Shown here: positions 30,101 to 51,676 of the stretch, piece by piece | How the letters are laid out: each line of letters starts with the position of its first letter | How positions within the stretch are numbered: position 1 is the stretch's first letter | Assembly: GCA_963931865.1 (NCBI GenBank) | Contig: OZ007505.1 | Location: 22,296,074 to 22,360,073 of the forward strand | Reading direction: 5' to 3' | DNA: 64,000 bases | Source: Axinella damicornis | Taxonomy: Eukaryota > Porifera > Demospongiae > Axinellida > Axinellidae | Made by a program: the position numbers and the translations under genes | The notes under the pieces: model-generated | What the model saw: the letters and a program-made list of their open reading frames with translations, nothing else | What the model was told of the DNA's origin: nothing | The model's database searches: none

Positions 30101-31945
30101 CCCTAAGTGGTCACCATCTGTGAACTTTGTCCAGGTGAGCTAGCACTGTGGATTCTCCCGTCCAGATATCTATTCAACTTCCGGGGAGTGGCCGCTAGCT
30201 TTCGGCTGAAGCACCTCTTCCTCTGTCATTCACTGGTGTTCCATGTTGGGAGGGAGTGGGAGGAGTTCTTCTATCCAGCTCTCAGACCCTGGGTCCACTA
30301 CCTCCCCGTGCAGCAAGACCTCTCTGACATGGAGTGAGCCCCACCGGCAGTTCATTAATAGCATGGTGCGGTTTGGTAACAGCACGAATACTGACAGTGA
30401 CGTGTGGATAATTGCACGGGGTGAAGCTGATTGCAATTAAAAGCTTGACACTGTCAGTGTGAGTGCTATTACCACCCAAATAGCACTCTGCACCATGCTG
30501 TCATGGTCAGTACTGAAGCATGGTTCTCAGACTAGAGGTGGTGCAGTTTGCATCTCTTGCAGCGTGATTATGTAAAACAAGCTCAAACAACACTCGCTAA
30601 GCGATAATTCATCCCCAATTCCGCTCTTCCATGATGCAACGAGCACAGACCTAGCTGTAGTGTTGCTACGTCATGCATACGTTGCAGCTGTAGGTATTAA
30701 CCAATCACATCACTATGATGAAACACTACTATTCCAGCTTTATACATGTAGGGCCATGATAGCACTCTTGAGATTGTATGTGAACTACGCACGTATTACA
30801 GCAATACAACCTCATCCTGACAACCACTAAATGCTAGTACGCTGGTGGCAAGTTTCAGATGAATATATTTATAGCTAGTTTCATACCCAGAAGACTCCAC
30901 CTCCCCTCTTCTCATCTTTGCATGGGGTTCAGAGCTACCAATGACAGCGGCGGCTGTCACAGTCTCCCATAAGCTGAAGGGGTCCAAAAAATTACTAACC
31001 TGATGGCACCGCACGTGACCAGATCTCCCAGGCCTTCCACTGCCATATTTCATACTGGAAGCGATGAAATACTGGCAGTGGGCACGTCCTGGGAACAAGG
31101 CTACTAATGTTTAGTGCAACTAATGTTTAGTGCACCCATCAGGAGATGGATGCACTGTGCATACGCTCAAGGGATGGGAATTGAAACACAGCACTACACC
31201 ATCTGTTGTAACAGCAGTGAATCAAGGAAATGCAAGTACCCATCCCATGATGCGCTGTTGCCCATCCTGATCCATTTATGCACGGATGGACTGACGATGG
31301 GTATGGCATTTCAACAGGTGGTGTATGACAGGCCATCAGTAAATCGTTTTTTGCCATTTTTTGCTGGCTTGTAAGATGTACCTTCCAGCGAAGTAAGACC
31401 GTACCTGTTTAGTCTGTGACCTAATGATATGTACTTGTCTCGTGAGCCAGCCCCTTGTTGGAAGTGCTCATGCATTATTAAGTTGATCTGCCTGTATCCA
31501 TACCTTGCAGACAGAATACATTTCTGTGATTAGTTTTGTCAATTAGAATGATGTTATCAGGGACTGGTGGTAATAGAATTTGGTATCCTGTCTGCCATGA
31601 TCTAATGTGTCCTAACCCCCACTACAACTTGTGCTTTGTCGCTCAGAGAACTGCTGGAATTTGCAAAAGAGAATGACCAGATTGCACATGCCATTGCTGA
31701 AAGGTAACCTGGTCAAGTGTGCATGCCTGTGTCCGGGCTCATTTCAGTACAGTATAATCCAGGACAGTCTGTACTCATCGCTTTATGTCAGTTCTCTCTG
31801 TGAATACAGGGGCTTCGAGTTCATTTGGAATCACCTTAGAATGGAGGACGTCCGCTGTTACTGGAAGTCACTGCTCTCTGAGTACGCCAGCCTCACCAAG
31901 TGGACAGTACACAGAGACCCAGGCTTGAGACTCATTGCAAGTTGA
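27161..31945 (+). CDS. POGLUT1: Protein O-glucosyltransferase 1 (Rumi)
   Basis: Exons 27161-27299, 27410-27662, 27744-27831, 27907-27951, 28171-28289, 28619-28678, 29022-29121, 29962-30020, 30166-30333, 31647-31703 and 31810-31945 join in phase. It is an ER enzyme that adds O-glucose to EGF repeats, needed for Notch. The N-terminus is a signal peptide ([20 protein letters not shown]). Near-identical family blocks follow: [125 protein letters not shown] and [15 protein letters not shown]. All lie in the CAP10 glycosyltransferase fold. The C-terminus ends RLIAS and lacks the KTEL/KDEL-type retrieval signal of the human enzyme. GTT microsatellite at 28,587-28,609. Confidence 0.92.
28742..28780. 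mobile_element. Short palindrome of the TAGCCTCGTTCCCAGGC family
   Basis: TTAGCCTCGTTCCCAGGCC then GCGTGGGAACGAGGCTGG, in POGLUT1 intron 6. Confidence 0.65.
30985..31105. mobile_element. Inverted-repeat element of the CCCAGGCCTTCC family
   Basis: Contains ACCAGATCTCCCAGGCCTTC...ATACTGGAAGCG...CCTGGGAACAAGGCTAC in POGLUT1 intron 9. Related fragments occur at 11,279-11,340, 11,446-11,515 and 44,293-44,390, with the shared order of CCCAGGCCATTCCCACC and GATCTGGT/GTCACATG-type ends. The rest of the 1.3-kb intron shows no gene. Confidence 0.55.
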
Positions 31946-32491
31946 GACCAAGCAGCTATAGTGATGATGGTGTTGTTGCGTTAGAGTGTTTTGAAGTGAC
32001 TGCTGCTGTATAATATTCTATTGGCAGCATGTAGCTGCTCTAGTCTAATTAGCTGTAGATGTTTGCAGTAAGATGTAGCGAAATGACCAGAAGTTATCCA
32101 ATAATTCATTAATTTTAGTGGGGAGCTTTTGAGATCAGGAGCCCATTAGGTTATGGGCTCCTGTTGAGATTAGCCTTAGGGGCTTTGATAATCTGCTTGA
32201 AAATCATGTTTGGATTACATAATAGTGCATGTTCATAGGAGCCAGCCTTCTTGATGAGTTTACAACTCCACATGAATTTTGTTTACTGTGTACACTATTT
32301 TGGTGTTTATTTGTTCGGCAAGTGTGTAAATGTAAATCATTTCATGTCAAGATAATAGTCACTAATGAAATTTAATTATCCAGGAGCAGACGTTTGCGGT
32401 GCAGTTCCTATTTTCTGCGGTGCAGTTCCTGTTTTTTTTTGCGTCCGATCAGAGTGGTGCTTTGTATGCGCATGCAGTACTGAACCACAGT
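31946..32491. other. Intergenic, no gene seen
   Basis: AT-rich spacer between POGLUT1 and the bHLH gene, both on the plus strand. No clear polyadenylation hexamer or TATA box. Two GCGGTGCAGTTCCT copies lie at 32,396-32,432, just upstream of the bHLH start. Confidence 0.6.
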
Positions 32492-33761
32492 ATGGACGGC
32501 GGAGACTTTCATTTGCGACTGAACTCCATTGGAGAGTCCTCCTCGGGTGCCAGCAGTCCCTCCTCGGTCAGCAGCAGTGGAACCGATGCTCCTCGGAACG
32601 CTGTAAGAGCCAACAGGCGACGGCTTCGTGTTCGAGTGCAGAGCATGGAAGGTGTGGGTGGTGCGCAACGGGGAAGACGCATGGGACGGCGAAACAACAG
32701 GACACGTGCCGAGCGAGCCACTGCGGATGGGGTACGGAATGCAAGAGAGAGGAAGAGAGTGGAAAACATTAATAGTGCTTATCAGCAGCTACGGTCTGAG
32801 CTCGGTGAAACTAGAGGACGGCCGCCAACGAAGCGGAAGACATTGGAAATGGCAATCCAGCGCATCCGCGAACTTGCTGACGAGCTGCAGCGGCTGCGAT
32901 CAGAACCTCAATATGCAGAAAGACCCAATGGAAACTACACTACCGCATCGGAGCCTTCGGTAAGCGGTTTAGTGCGTGTTCATTTATACCACGCTTCAGT
33001 GCGCGCGGATCGTCAGTACACGTATTAATGCATGAGATCCTCCCAGTTATGATAGTTCATGTGCAGTCAATGGTCTGTCCTTTGTTTCTTGTTCATGCAT
33101 TTGTCAGCTCAAAGCCAATTTGTAAACACTCCGCAAGCCCCCTTGCAATTATGGTAGTTGTGGTGGAGTGTGTTCTGTAACCCAAAGCTCAGGTCATCAC
33201 CTGATCATGTTCTCCAACATCTTCCCACCACAGGGGCAACTGGACATGGCTGGAGGCTATCCAAGGATGATGCTATATGTTCAGGAGAGCCAGTCGGGTC
33301 AGCCTCGGTCTTCACCCAGTCTGAGCTGTGATGAAACTATGCCCGAACCAATTGACGACAGCAACAGTGAGCAGGATCCTATGGTGCACTCCACAACATC
33401 TCCGATCCCCGACGTTCCAATGTACACCTCTGCCACACCCCCACCGGACGGTATGTATGTTCACCACCGCTATTCAGAGCAAGTCTCCTCGACGCCCAGT
33501 AGCAGTGGCCCGACTGTCATGCTGGCTGGAGAAAACAGCGACCTGCAATACTCCCCTCCTCTCTCGACACTGCCATTGCAGGCCAGTCCTGAGCTGTTTC
33601 AGCCAGCTGCTTCCCTCCCATTTCTTCCCACATCTTTCACTGAGCTCACTGGGGGATACCCGACCATGAGAGAAGAAGTTGTGGAGAGTAGCCAGCATCC
33701 GTGGGCATCGTGCCCTCCCACTCTTTCTCATTTTGATTATCCGCCCATCTTCCAGTCATAA
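32492..33761 (+). CDS. Group A-like bHLH transcription factor
   Basis: Two exons (32492-32959, 33234-33761) encode 331 residues. The bHLH domain lies at about residues 80-132: basic region RNARERKRVENINSAY (with the E-R contact pair of E-box binders), helix 1 AYQQLRSEL, a loop with the basic stretch RGRPPTKRK, and helix 2 TLEMAIQRIRELADELQRL. The N-terminus is serine-rich, then arginine-rich (RRLRVRVQ, RRMGRRNNRTR). The second exon is serine/proline-rich with no recognised domain and could be an activation region. RNARER and INSAY point to group A (atonal/achaete-scute/Twist-like superfamily), but I cannot assign it to a named family. The ATG at 32,492 is chosen because the open frame upstream crosses a T-run and is not protein-like. 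Confidence 0.8.
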
Positions 33762-34350
33762 CTTGTGCTCACTCACCGCATGCTGGACAGGACTGTCATG
33801 TCTCCCATGTCTCAATTGCAAAGTGGGTAATTCCAAACTCTTTATCTTCAAGCAAAGTATTCACTTATAGTAGCTATTCAGTGTGTGCAGCATAGTGAAG
33901 TGTGGTGCCTTGATAATATTCATTGTTGTACATGCCGGATGAATAGTTATCGTGCGAGGTTCCTGTTGAAATCAGTTGAGCCCAGTACTAGTGCCACATG
34001 ACCAGACCTAGTACCTCATTCAGCCCTGGTATGTGGACCTCTTTCTGGTTCGATGGAGTCAGTGAAGAGGCAGGACCTAGTCTCGCGTGTCAGACCCAAC
34101 TGGGTCTGGCCATGCAAGAGGTGGCTACATATCAGACAACAACTAGCTAGTGAGTGAGATAGCCATTGGACGGATAGATGAGTATGAAGGATGGCATTTG
34201 GGAGGAGCGATTCCGCACAACAGTCCTGCACGTCACCTGCACGCACCCTGGAGTAATGACATTCATGCCTAGTTCTAGTTAATTAATTTACTCCATTCCG
34301 TGAGCACTGAGCGGACAAGCTGAAGTCCAGAAAGCCTCAGAAAGAGTACT
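33762..34350. other. Intergenic, no gene seen
   Basis: Spacer between the bHLH gene and SRPK. It includes one hairpin (TCAGACCCAACTGGGTCTGG at about 34,099) related to the AACCAGACC element family. Confidence 0.55.
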
Positions 34351-43067
<8,717 letters not shown>

Positions 43068-43412
43068 CTGGACTGGAATGCTTTGACTCCAGCACGGAAA
43101 CATTGAGACCCAATCAGTAACCTAGAAACACAGGACATGGTTTGAAATCAGTGACCTTACTTGATCTCTTCCTAACATGCTGGCAATCACCGATGTTCAA
43201 TGTTATCATCCTATATCCCCTTGTTTACTTGCTCTTTGTACTGCTGTCTTCATATTACTGATCTCCATACACTCGAAGTGCCAGTCTAGCCGTTAGCCCC
43301 TCTCCGCCTGGCCGGTCCAGTGGGCGCGCAGCGAGGGTTCAAGACTGTCAAAGTGTATGCTGTCATGTAACGTTCTGTGGCCTGTGAACAAGCTCTACCA
43401 CAAAGTCAGGAT

Positions 43413-43418
43413 AATAAA
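43413..43418 (+). promoter_or_regulatory. polyadenylation signal AATAAA for SRPK
   Basis: Canonical hexamer 346 bp after the SRPK stop. Confidence 0.55.
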
Positions 43419-43894
43419 TTATTATATACTCAGAATGAAGTACATGTAAACAGTACACAAACATCACACCATATACTGCAGACTGGCACAGACGGGTACA
43501 TCAAATAAGTCAAAATTATGACTCGTGAAGAACGCATGTGACATGAATGTATCTAGCACTCGCATATTTCTGTGCACGAGTAAGGCACTGCAAGCTAATG
43601 CAACAAACAAGAAGAAAGAATTGGCAATGAATTTCTAAAAGGTGTGGCATTGTAAAAAGTGGGAGTACATTTCCAATTTCACCGACAACATTCGACCCAT
43701 CTGACTCCGTCCTCGCTTGTCTGCATGCTCTCATCCTCGCTGCACAAAGGGACCTTGGACCAGACCAGCACCTCTTCACCTGCATGTGTGACAGAGGGGC
43801 AACACACGAGTCATACTTGCAATGCAAGTCGGGTCAAATAAATTGGGCTTCCTTAACAGAAGACAAACAGTGATAGAAAAACCTTGATTGATGT

Positions 43895-44252
43895 TAGACT
43901 CGTTCCCAGGCACTCGGTAATTGGGGAGAAGAGTGCCTGGTATCCACTGTTTGTGCATGCGCGGCTCGGATCCGTCGAATTTATATATTTACGGGGTCTT
44001 ACTGTTTGTATCGTGCTTCGCGTCCACTTCAGAAAGACAGAAGCGGCGTATTGCCGTCCACAGACTTCGAAAGCATGGCCTTGCATGATGCTGCGTGGAG
44101 TCATATATTTTACTGAATATTTGTCCGTGTTATTTCAGCTTACGTATCTCGATGAATTATATGTAGAATGTAATGGAACTGCTCGCGCATGCATGAACAG
44201 TGGATACCAGGCACTCTTCTCCCCAACTACCGAGCGACTGGGAACCAGGCTA
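43895..44252. mobile_element. Non-autonomous long-TIR element, hAT-like (358 bp)
   Basis: The left end TAGACTCGTTCCCAGGCACT pairs with the right end AGCGACTGGGAACCAGGCTA. The pairing continues through GGAGAAGAGTGCCTGGTATC / GATACCAGGCACTCTTCTCC and the CACTGTT word. Flanks show the direct 8-mer GATTGATG on both sides. No transposase frame inside. Confidence 0.8.
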
Positions 44253-44467
44253 GATTGATGCTGGATTTAACATGCATGGATGACTGCCTCGAGCTAGCCT
44301 TGTTCCCAGGTCATTCCCACCGCCAGTATTTGATCGCTTACAATATGCAAATTAATACGGGGAAAGCTGGTCACATGTAGTGCCATTAGGTGGACATAGT
44401 AGACACACGGGGGGCAGTGCCCAACCAAGAATCTTGATGCCCTTACTGTACTGTCCGTCCAAAGGCT

Positions 44468-44682
44468 GGATAGAACACAGGTATTGTACGTAGGTGGTAG
44501 TGATCAGAGGATAGAACACAGGTACTGTACGTAGGCGGTAGTGATCAGAGGACAGAACACAGGTACTGTACGTAGGTGGTAGTGATCAGAGGATAGAACA
44601 CAGGTACTGTACGTAGGTGGTAGTGATCAGAGGACAGAACACAGGTACTGTACGTAGGTGGTAGTGATCAGAGGACAGATTC
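44468..44682. repeat. 41-bp minisatellite, about 5 copies
   Basis: Unit GGATAGAACACAGGTACTGT plus ACGTAGGTGGTAGTGATCAGA. Confidence 0.9.
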
Positions 44683-44996
44683 ACTTCACACAAATACATG
44701 AATTGACCCAGAGTCAGCATGGTGAAAGTGATTCGCTGAGTATCAAACAGGCCTGGAGTTGTATGTCACAACTAAGTCAGAGGCGGCAGCAATCACCCAA
44801 GAGGCCCACCTCTTGTTTACTGCCCATTATGGTGGACATGGTATTAACCACACCACACCAATCGTCCCTACTGTCTACCCTCATAGTGCGGAGGAGGGTC
44901 TGGGCAATAGGCTGGGACGGAAATGTCCGTGGTAATTACGGAGTGTACTTTGCGTATAGTTATACACTGGTGATATGGCAGAATACCATAGATTAA

Positions 44997-46197
<1,201 letters not shown>

Positions 46198-46466
46198 TCT
46201 CACGGCGGAATCTCCCCTTAAAACCTAAAAGTTGTTTCACAAAAGCTTGACAAAGAAGTCTAAAGTAACTTCACGGCTCCAACACACTATTACGCTTATA
46301 CGCTTATCCGGGATAAGAAGACCTTCGATCTCATTCGTCAATTGAACGCATGACCACAAAAGGGATCTCCATGGCAACCAATTACCAGCACGTGGCAGTA
46401 ATACGTTCTAGTCTCGTTCCTGGGACAGTGCGGTACGGTACGGAATAACTGATCCACGTGGCAAGA

Positions 46467-49400
46467 ATGGAAGTGGAAGAGATGACGTTGGAGGTTTTCA
46501 AGGCGCTCCACGGTCCTCAGTTACAAGCCATCGGCCTCCCAGACCCGCTGGTGTCTGTACTCTACTATAAGATATCAGCAAAGAATGACAGTGCCAAGAC
46601 AGATCTTGCTCGATGTTTTGAATTTTGCCCTGCGCGTGATGGTGTTCTCTCTTCTACGGGCTATGCTCTGAGGTGTAGGTTACGATTGCACCCCGTGTCA
46701 GATGTGTTTGTCGTGCAACATGCATGGGAATCAGATGGATCCAGGAATGCCCGGAAGCAACTCTGCAACAACCCACAGCTCCTCGCAAGGGTGGAGACAT
46801 TGCTTGGGATCGAACAGTTGCAAGATGGTGGCCTAGAGGGCACACAAGAGGAGATGGTTAGGACTTTGTGTACCCAGAGTGGAAAATCGGAAAAGGTTGT
46901 GCGTAAAGCCCTGACGGACACGAACTATGACCTCGTAGCAGCTCTTGTGTTGGCAGAGGGCTTGTCGGATTCTGATTGTGAGGGCACAGAGCAGAATGGA
47001 ATAAGTCAACCTCAGATTGGATTTGAGGAGTTCAAACAGGGAATAGTGGCTTTACTTGATCCCAGAAATGATGTCACGGACGATGATTTGAGACCTCTCT
47101 ATGCAGACTACTTGAAGGAGAAGGCAGCAGGACCCGTGGACGACGCCAGTGCTATCGTACACTGCGGAACATACAGCTGGAGCGATGACGGCTCTGAAGA
47201 TGGCGTCATCACTGTCAGCATCCCCATACCTGCTGGCACAAGCAAGCATGACATTGTCTCTACGCTACGCTCCAGTCACTGGACATTTGGAATTCGTAGG
47301 TCCAAACCAATTATAGAGAAAGAGTTTTCCAGACGTGTGATTCCTGATGAGTGTTTCTGGACGCTTGAGGGAAGCACTGTCTCCGTTAGCTTGCAGAAGT
47401 ACCATGTGGGAGAGCGGTGGGGCTCTCTGCTGCAAGGGGAGCTCCAGCTGAGCTACAAGGAGGTGGAGAGGGCAAAATGGATAGGTGAGCAAAGGCTCGC
47501 AGCGAGAGTTGATGCAGTCTTTGAGAAGATGTGGTTTGTGAGCCAAACGTATCAGGCTGTTACCCAAGAAGGTAGGCATGTTGTTCCCTTACAACTGACT
47601 GCCGTTGTATCATCCGTTCTGGCATGTACTTGATTTGTAATTGAGGAATGGAAGCCACACACATCCTTCCCCCATCCCGTCTCTCCCAGGTCAGCAGAAT
47701 CCTGTGTGGTACCTCATGGAGAACTATGGGCTTGCTCTGACGCACAGCGACCATCCCAACTTTGTCTGTCGACCATTTGCCAATGCAGTCACTGGGAGGG
47801 TGATGAGTCTGGTGTGGCCGGTGGAGGAGGTGTTGCCGGGGGACGTCTGCACGAGGGACTTTGTCCCCCCACTCTTCTTTGGGGAGACTCTTGAGCAGAG
47901 GACAGCCAGGAGAGATGCAATCCTCAGCTTTGCCTCAAATTGGTACAACTGTGTAGTTTTGTTCAGCTTGTAGCCCAGCCTCGTTCCCACACAGCCTGGG
48001 AATGAGTTACTTGTAGCCTTATTCCTAGAGTAGATATGAGGTCGCTGGTCTGCATGCATGGGCCACCATGTACAGTATGGCTGGGGAGGAACCTGGGAAT
48101 GAGGCTACAGCTAGCTACAGCCAGGTCATTGATAGCTCGTTCTCTTTGCTGCTGGTAACAGATTAGTGGTGATGCTTCACACATGATAAGATGCACCAGC
48201 TGCTCCCCTCCTTCCTTCTGCAGGGAAGCAAGCTACGGTTATTGCATGTCAGACGTAATCATGCTGCATGCAGCAGGGCCGGCACCACTAGTACGGCTGG
48301 TACAGCCATGGACGTACCAGTTTTTGAGGAGGAAAAATGGCATTGCTGGGATTCTGACATACAAGTGCGTAGCTACATCCAAAGTTTCCTCCTAGTTTTC
48401 TTTGAGGCTTCTGCTGTCCAAAGACATAGGACAGACTTCCTCCATGTTTTCACAGGTCTTGGTTTTGAGTAATGTACCTGGCGCCGGCCCTGTGCAGTGA
48501 GAGTTGTTGTGTACACAACCTGAAATGTCCACTGTGTGTACTATATATTTTCTGCAGCACATGGAAAAAGAAAGTCCGAGATGTTCCTGTACCTGCAGTG
48601 GTGCTACCCACTGACTGGAGTACAGGTCACCTGTCGTCCTGGGAACGCCCCGGCACCTCCTCCCCTCTGAAGGTCTGCATCAGAGGGGGCAACAGCAGCA
48701 AGGAGAATGACTCCTGGGAGAACGTGGAGGGCTACAAGGCAGTCACCTCACTGGATGACGCTGATATCATTCTCGGATATAGCGATGATGTACCACTGAG
48801 TGATCTGACCAGAGGGCAGTTCGTGGCAAGAATGGAGGGGGATGGCTGCTTGGTTTCTAGGACTCAGCTTTGTAAGCTTGCGAGAGGGCAGCCGTGGTTT
48901 GCACCGAGTGTTGATGTGAGGGAGGAGGCAGCGGAGCACCTCCGTGAGGGGGACAGTGTTGTCAGCCACTGGTGTGTGTTGCTGCCGGGGGAGAGGGGAT
49001 CTCCCGTCCGGCCAAGGGTGACCAGGAACAAGGTGGAGATTGTACGCTGGGCAGAGGTGGGACCCTGTGTAGCATCACAGTGTGAGTTAACTGTGTGGGT
49101 GCATATGTGTTGGGGAGATACGTACATACAAATGTATGCTGTGATTATTGTGGCTGGTGGCTGTGATCATCTTCATATCAACTCTCATTCTGCTCGCCAC
49201 AGTCAGTCTCCGGGTGGTGCAGCACAGTGGCTCTCGTGCAAGCCTCCACTACCTGGTGGTGGTTGTCAGCCATTCCCAGCTGTGCGGGTTTTACCTCCAC
49301 CGTTGTCCACGAGTGAAGGCAGGGGAGCAGGAGGCAGCTGCCGGGTTGGACCAGTGGAACACAGCTGCACTGCTCACTGTAAGTTAACCACTCCCGCTAA

Positions 49401-51056
49401 CTTAACCCACTGCTCAGTGAAAGGGTTAAGTTAGTTAAGCTCATTGCACTGACTCGTATGTAACCAAAATATATACTGGTTGACTTGCTTATAGTGAATA
49501 TACTATCACGAATAGTGTTCACTAAAAGCGCTTTAGATCTGTCCCTCAACAGGTTAATTAACCCACTGCTCACTGTAAGTCACCAGCTTAACCCACTACT
49601 CATTGAAAGTTAACCAACTTAACCCCCTCAACATTTCCAGTATGTAGACTCGCATGCTGAAGCCTTCCATCAGAAGTAGAAATCTCCTGGGAATGGGTGG
49701 CCGAGTGATTGCTAAGATGTATTTTACTGTGTGTTGCTGCACCAACACCTCATCAAGTTAATAGCAGTGACAGTTGGAACTAGGAATGTCCACTGTACTA
49801 CCGATGTGTACCAGTGTGCTGGACTCTCTTGCAGAGTGGCGGTTGTGTCGTTCCGTGGGCTGAGTTCCTGAAGGAGTTCACTGCTAAGTACAAGACCAGC
49901 TGGGGCACGGTGGAGGCCAAGATCAACCAGGCTATTGCAGGTCTGTGATGGAGTACACAGGAGAGGGAAATGGTCCATATGGCTATAGTAAAGTTGGCAT
50001 AACTACACTGAGATTAACCTCTTTCACAGGCCATGGGAAAAACGGTGTGGCAACCCCCGTGAGTTCAAACTGCTTACGGAAGCAACATCACACAACACAA
50101 CTATTGTACTATCTCATTCCAGCAGTGAATATCACGTGATGGTCCTGCTGCTGAGAACAGGGCTTTACTGCTTGGGGGTGGCTGGTGGCCGAGTGGTTAA
50201 AGCATAAGCATTCAACTGCTAATTGAAAGGTTGCAGGTTTGAATTCCACCATTGCCATAGGAGATTTCTTTCTCCTAGGAGTTGACTCAGCTCTACCCTA
50301 AAAAAGAGGCTTGAAGGCATTTCACCTAAAACAGTTCACACCGCATCCTTCGGAGGGGCTGTAAAGCCGTTGGTCCCTGGGGACCTGGGTTCATAGGCTC
50401 TGCCTTCTCCAGCCCTCGTTAGCAACCATCGTGGTAAACCCCTCAAGGGCAGTCCAGTGCAAGTGCAAGTGCAAGAAGCTAAAGCTTTGCTGCAGGTCCA
50501 GTCAAACCTAAACCATCACTTACACCAGCACGATTGTGCGATCGACTAAATATGCAATTTCGGTGTGACTGCAATGTTTCAATGCATGACACAATTGCTA
50601 ATTATTGGGTGATGCCGTTTTGAGCTGCCAACTTTCTGACAGTGGATGTAACAGTTTGAACTTGCGGAAGGTGCCAGGCCATTTCTCCTGTGGCCTGGGA
50701 ACGAGGCTATGCTGAGAGAAAGACAAATCAGTTCCCAAGCCTACCACCAATCTCAGTCCAATTCCATGCTATCAGTCTCAGTCACTCCCAGTCCTACTGC
50801 ATATTACATCAGATTCTTCTCATGCCCCCACACAGAAGTGTTTGCTCTAGCTCTGCCCCGACTGACTGGCCGTGGTGCGATCTACAGAGTGAACTTGCTG
50901 GTTAGGTACCCCTCCTTGGACCCTCTGATAACAGGGGTGGACCCCCTGCCGGCCTCGTCCAACCCCAGGACTACTGCACAGTGCCTTGATGTGCTCTTGG
51001 GGAGAGGAGGAGTCAATGATAACTTTACAAGACTGCTGCCTGTTCTCAGAGTGTAG
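46467..51056 (+). CDS. TTLL12: TTLL12-like protein with inserted UBA-like and CS (NudC-like) domains
   Basis: Exons 46467-47571, 47690-47942, 48558-49081, 49203-49378, 49835-49940 and 50836-51056 join in phase. TTLL12 has an N-terminal SET-like domain and a C-terminal tubulin-tyrosine-ligase-like domain. Here the start (FKALHGPQLQAIGLPDPL; FVVQHAWESDGSRNARKQL; LLGIE) matches, and the SET-like part resumes at FEKMWFVSQTYQ...NPVWYLMENYG. Between them lie about 225 extra residues: a UBA-like helix bundle at about 128-165 (EEMVRTLCTQSGKSEKVVRK) and a CS domain at about 236-325 (YSWSDDG...SKPIIEKEF...CFWTLEGSTVSVSLQK...WGSLLQGE), the pattern of NudC. The ligase half (DADIILGYSDD; FSLRVVQHSG; VPWAEFLKEF; GRGAIYRVNLLV) is weakly conserved and lacks the EVNFNP metal-binding segment. 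A SINE sits in the last intron. Confidence 0.82.
50178..50476 (+). mobile_element. tRNA-Ser-derived SINE
   Basis: The head is tRNA-Ser-like: box A TGGCCGAGTGG (50,186-50,196), anticodon stem and loop CAACTGCTAATTG with a GCT anticodon, and box B GGTTTGAATTC (50,236-50,246). The body contains CTTCGGAGGGGCTGTAAAGC then CGTTGGTCCC, a segment typical of tRNA-derived SINEs. The tail is the short repeat GTGCAA (50,458-50,476). A head fragment (GTGGCCGAGTGATTGCTAAG) lies at about 49,697. Confidence 0.75.
50652..50708. mobile_element. Inverted-repeat element in TTLL12 intron
   Basis: GTTTGAACTTGCGGAAGGTG then GCCAGGCC...GGCCTGGGAACGAGGCTA. Same element and left flank as at 7,136-7,200. Confidence 0.6.
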
Positions 51057-51676
51057 CTAGCACACAATATTATACCAGCTGCCAGTATAGCTAATTATGT
51101 GTTGTTTGTTTTTGAGTCACATGCAGGAACCAGTTCTAGCAGGTAGTTGTGAACAGGTTATTCATAGAAACTCTGTAACTGTCGGGTGTTGCCCTCTTCA
51201 CTGAGCAAGCTGCTTACCGACTTGCCCTTGCTTCTTCTAGCCCCACCGCCTGTAGCCTTAGTCTCGTCCCCAGACTGTAACCTCATTCCCAGACTGTAGC
51301 GTCATTCCCAGGCTCAACCCCTCCGTTTTCTTCACCGCATACATGACCTTCAAACCGTGCAACATTGTGATTGACTTTGAACATGTCACTGCTGACTACG
51401 TATACCGACCTGTCTACAAACCCCTTGCACCTATAACCATGAAAGTACATAGCTATCATGTAGATCAAAAAGTGCTACTGAAGAAGACTTCAGTACACAT
51501 GCTAATGCTGTTGCATGCTACAAACCACCTTGACTCAAGCTGTGACATACATTATTGCATTTGGTCAGTAACCAATAGTACATGACTGAGCTAAGAATCC
51601 AGCTATACACTGTTATATAAACTAAGAACTAAAGTCTCTGTTTCTGTTCCAGCAGTCAATTGTGTAAAATGTTCAA

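Larger units (their letters stand above)
43419..44996. other. Convergent intergenic region with repeats, no gene seen
   Basis: Between SRPK (+) and FAM72 (-). It holds the long-TIR element (43,895-44,252), a degraded element (44,293-44,390) and a 41-bp minisatellite. ORFs of up to 124 codons coincide with the repeats and have no recognisable domain. Confidence 0.65.

Noticed and set aside
50030..50058. Candidate extra TTLL12 exon (GHGKNGVATP)
   Set aside because: It has splice sites and correct phase on the left, but then forces the wrong frame for the last exon. Joining 49,940 directly to 50,836 restores the family alignment.
50178..50262. Functional tRNA-Ser gene
   Set aside because: The acceptor stem does not pair and the sequence continues into a SINE body and tail.
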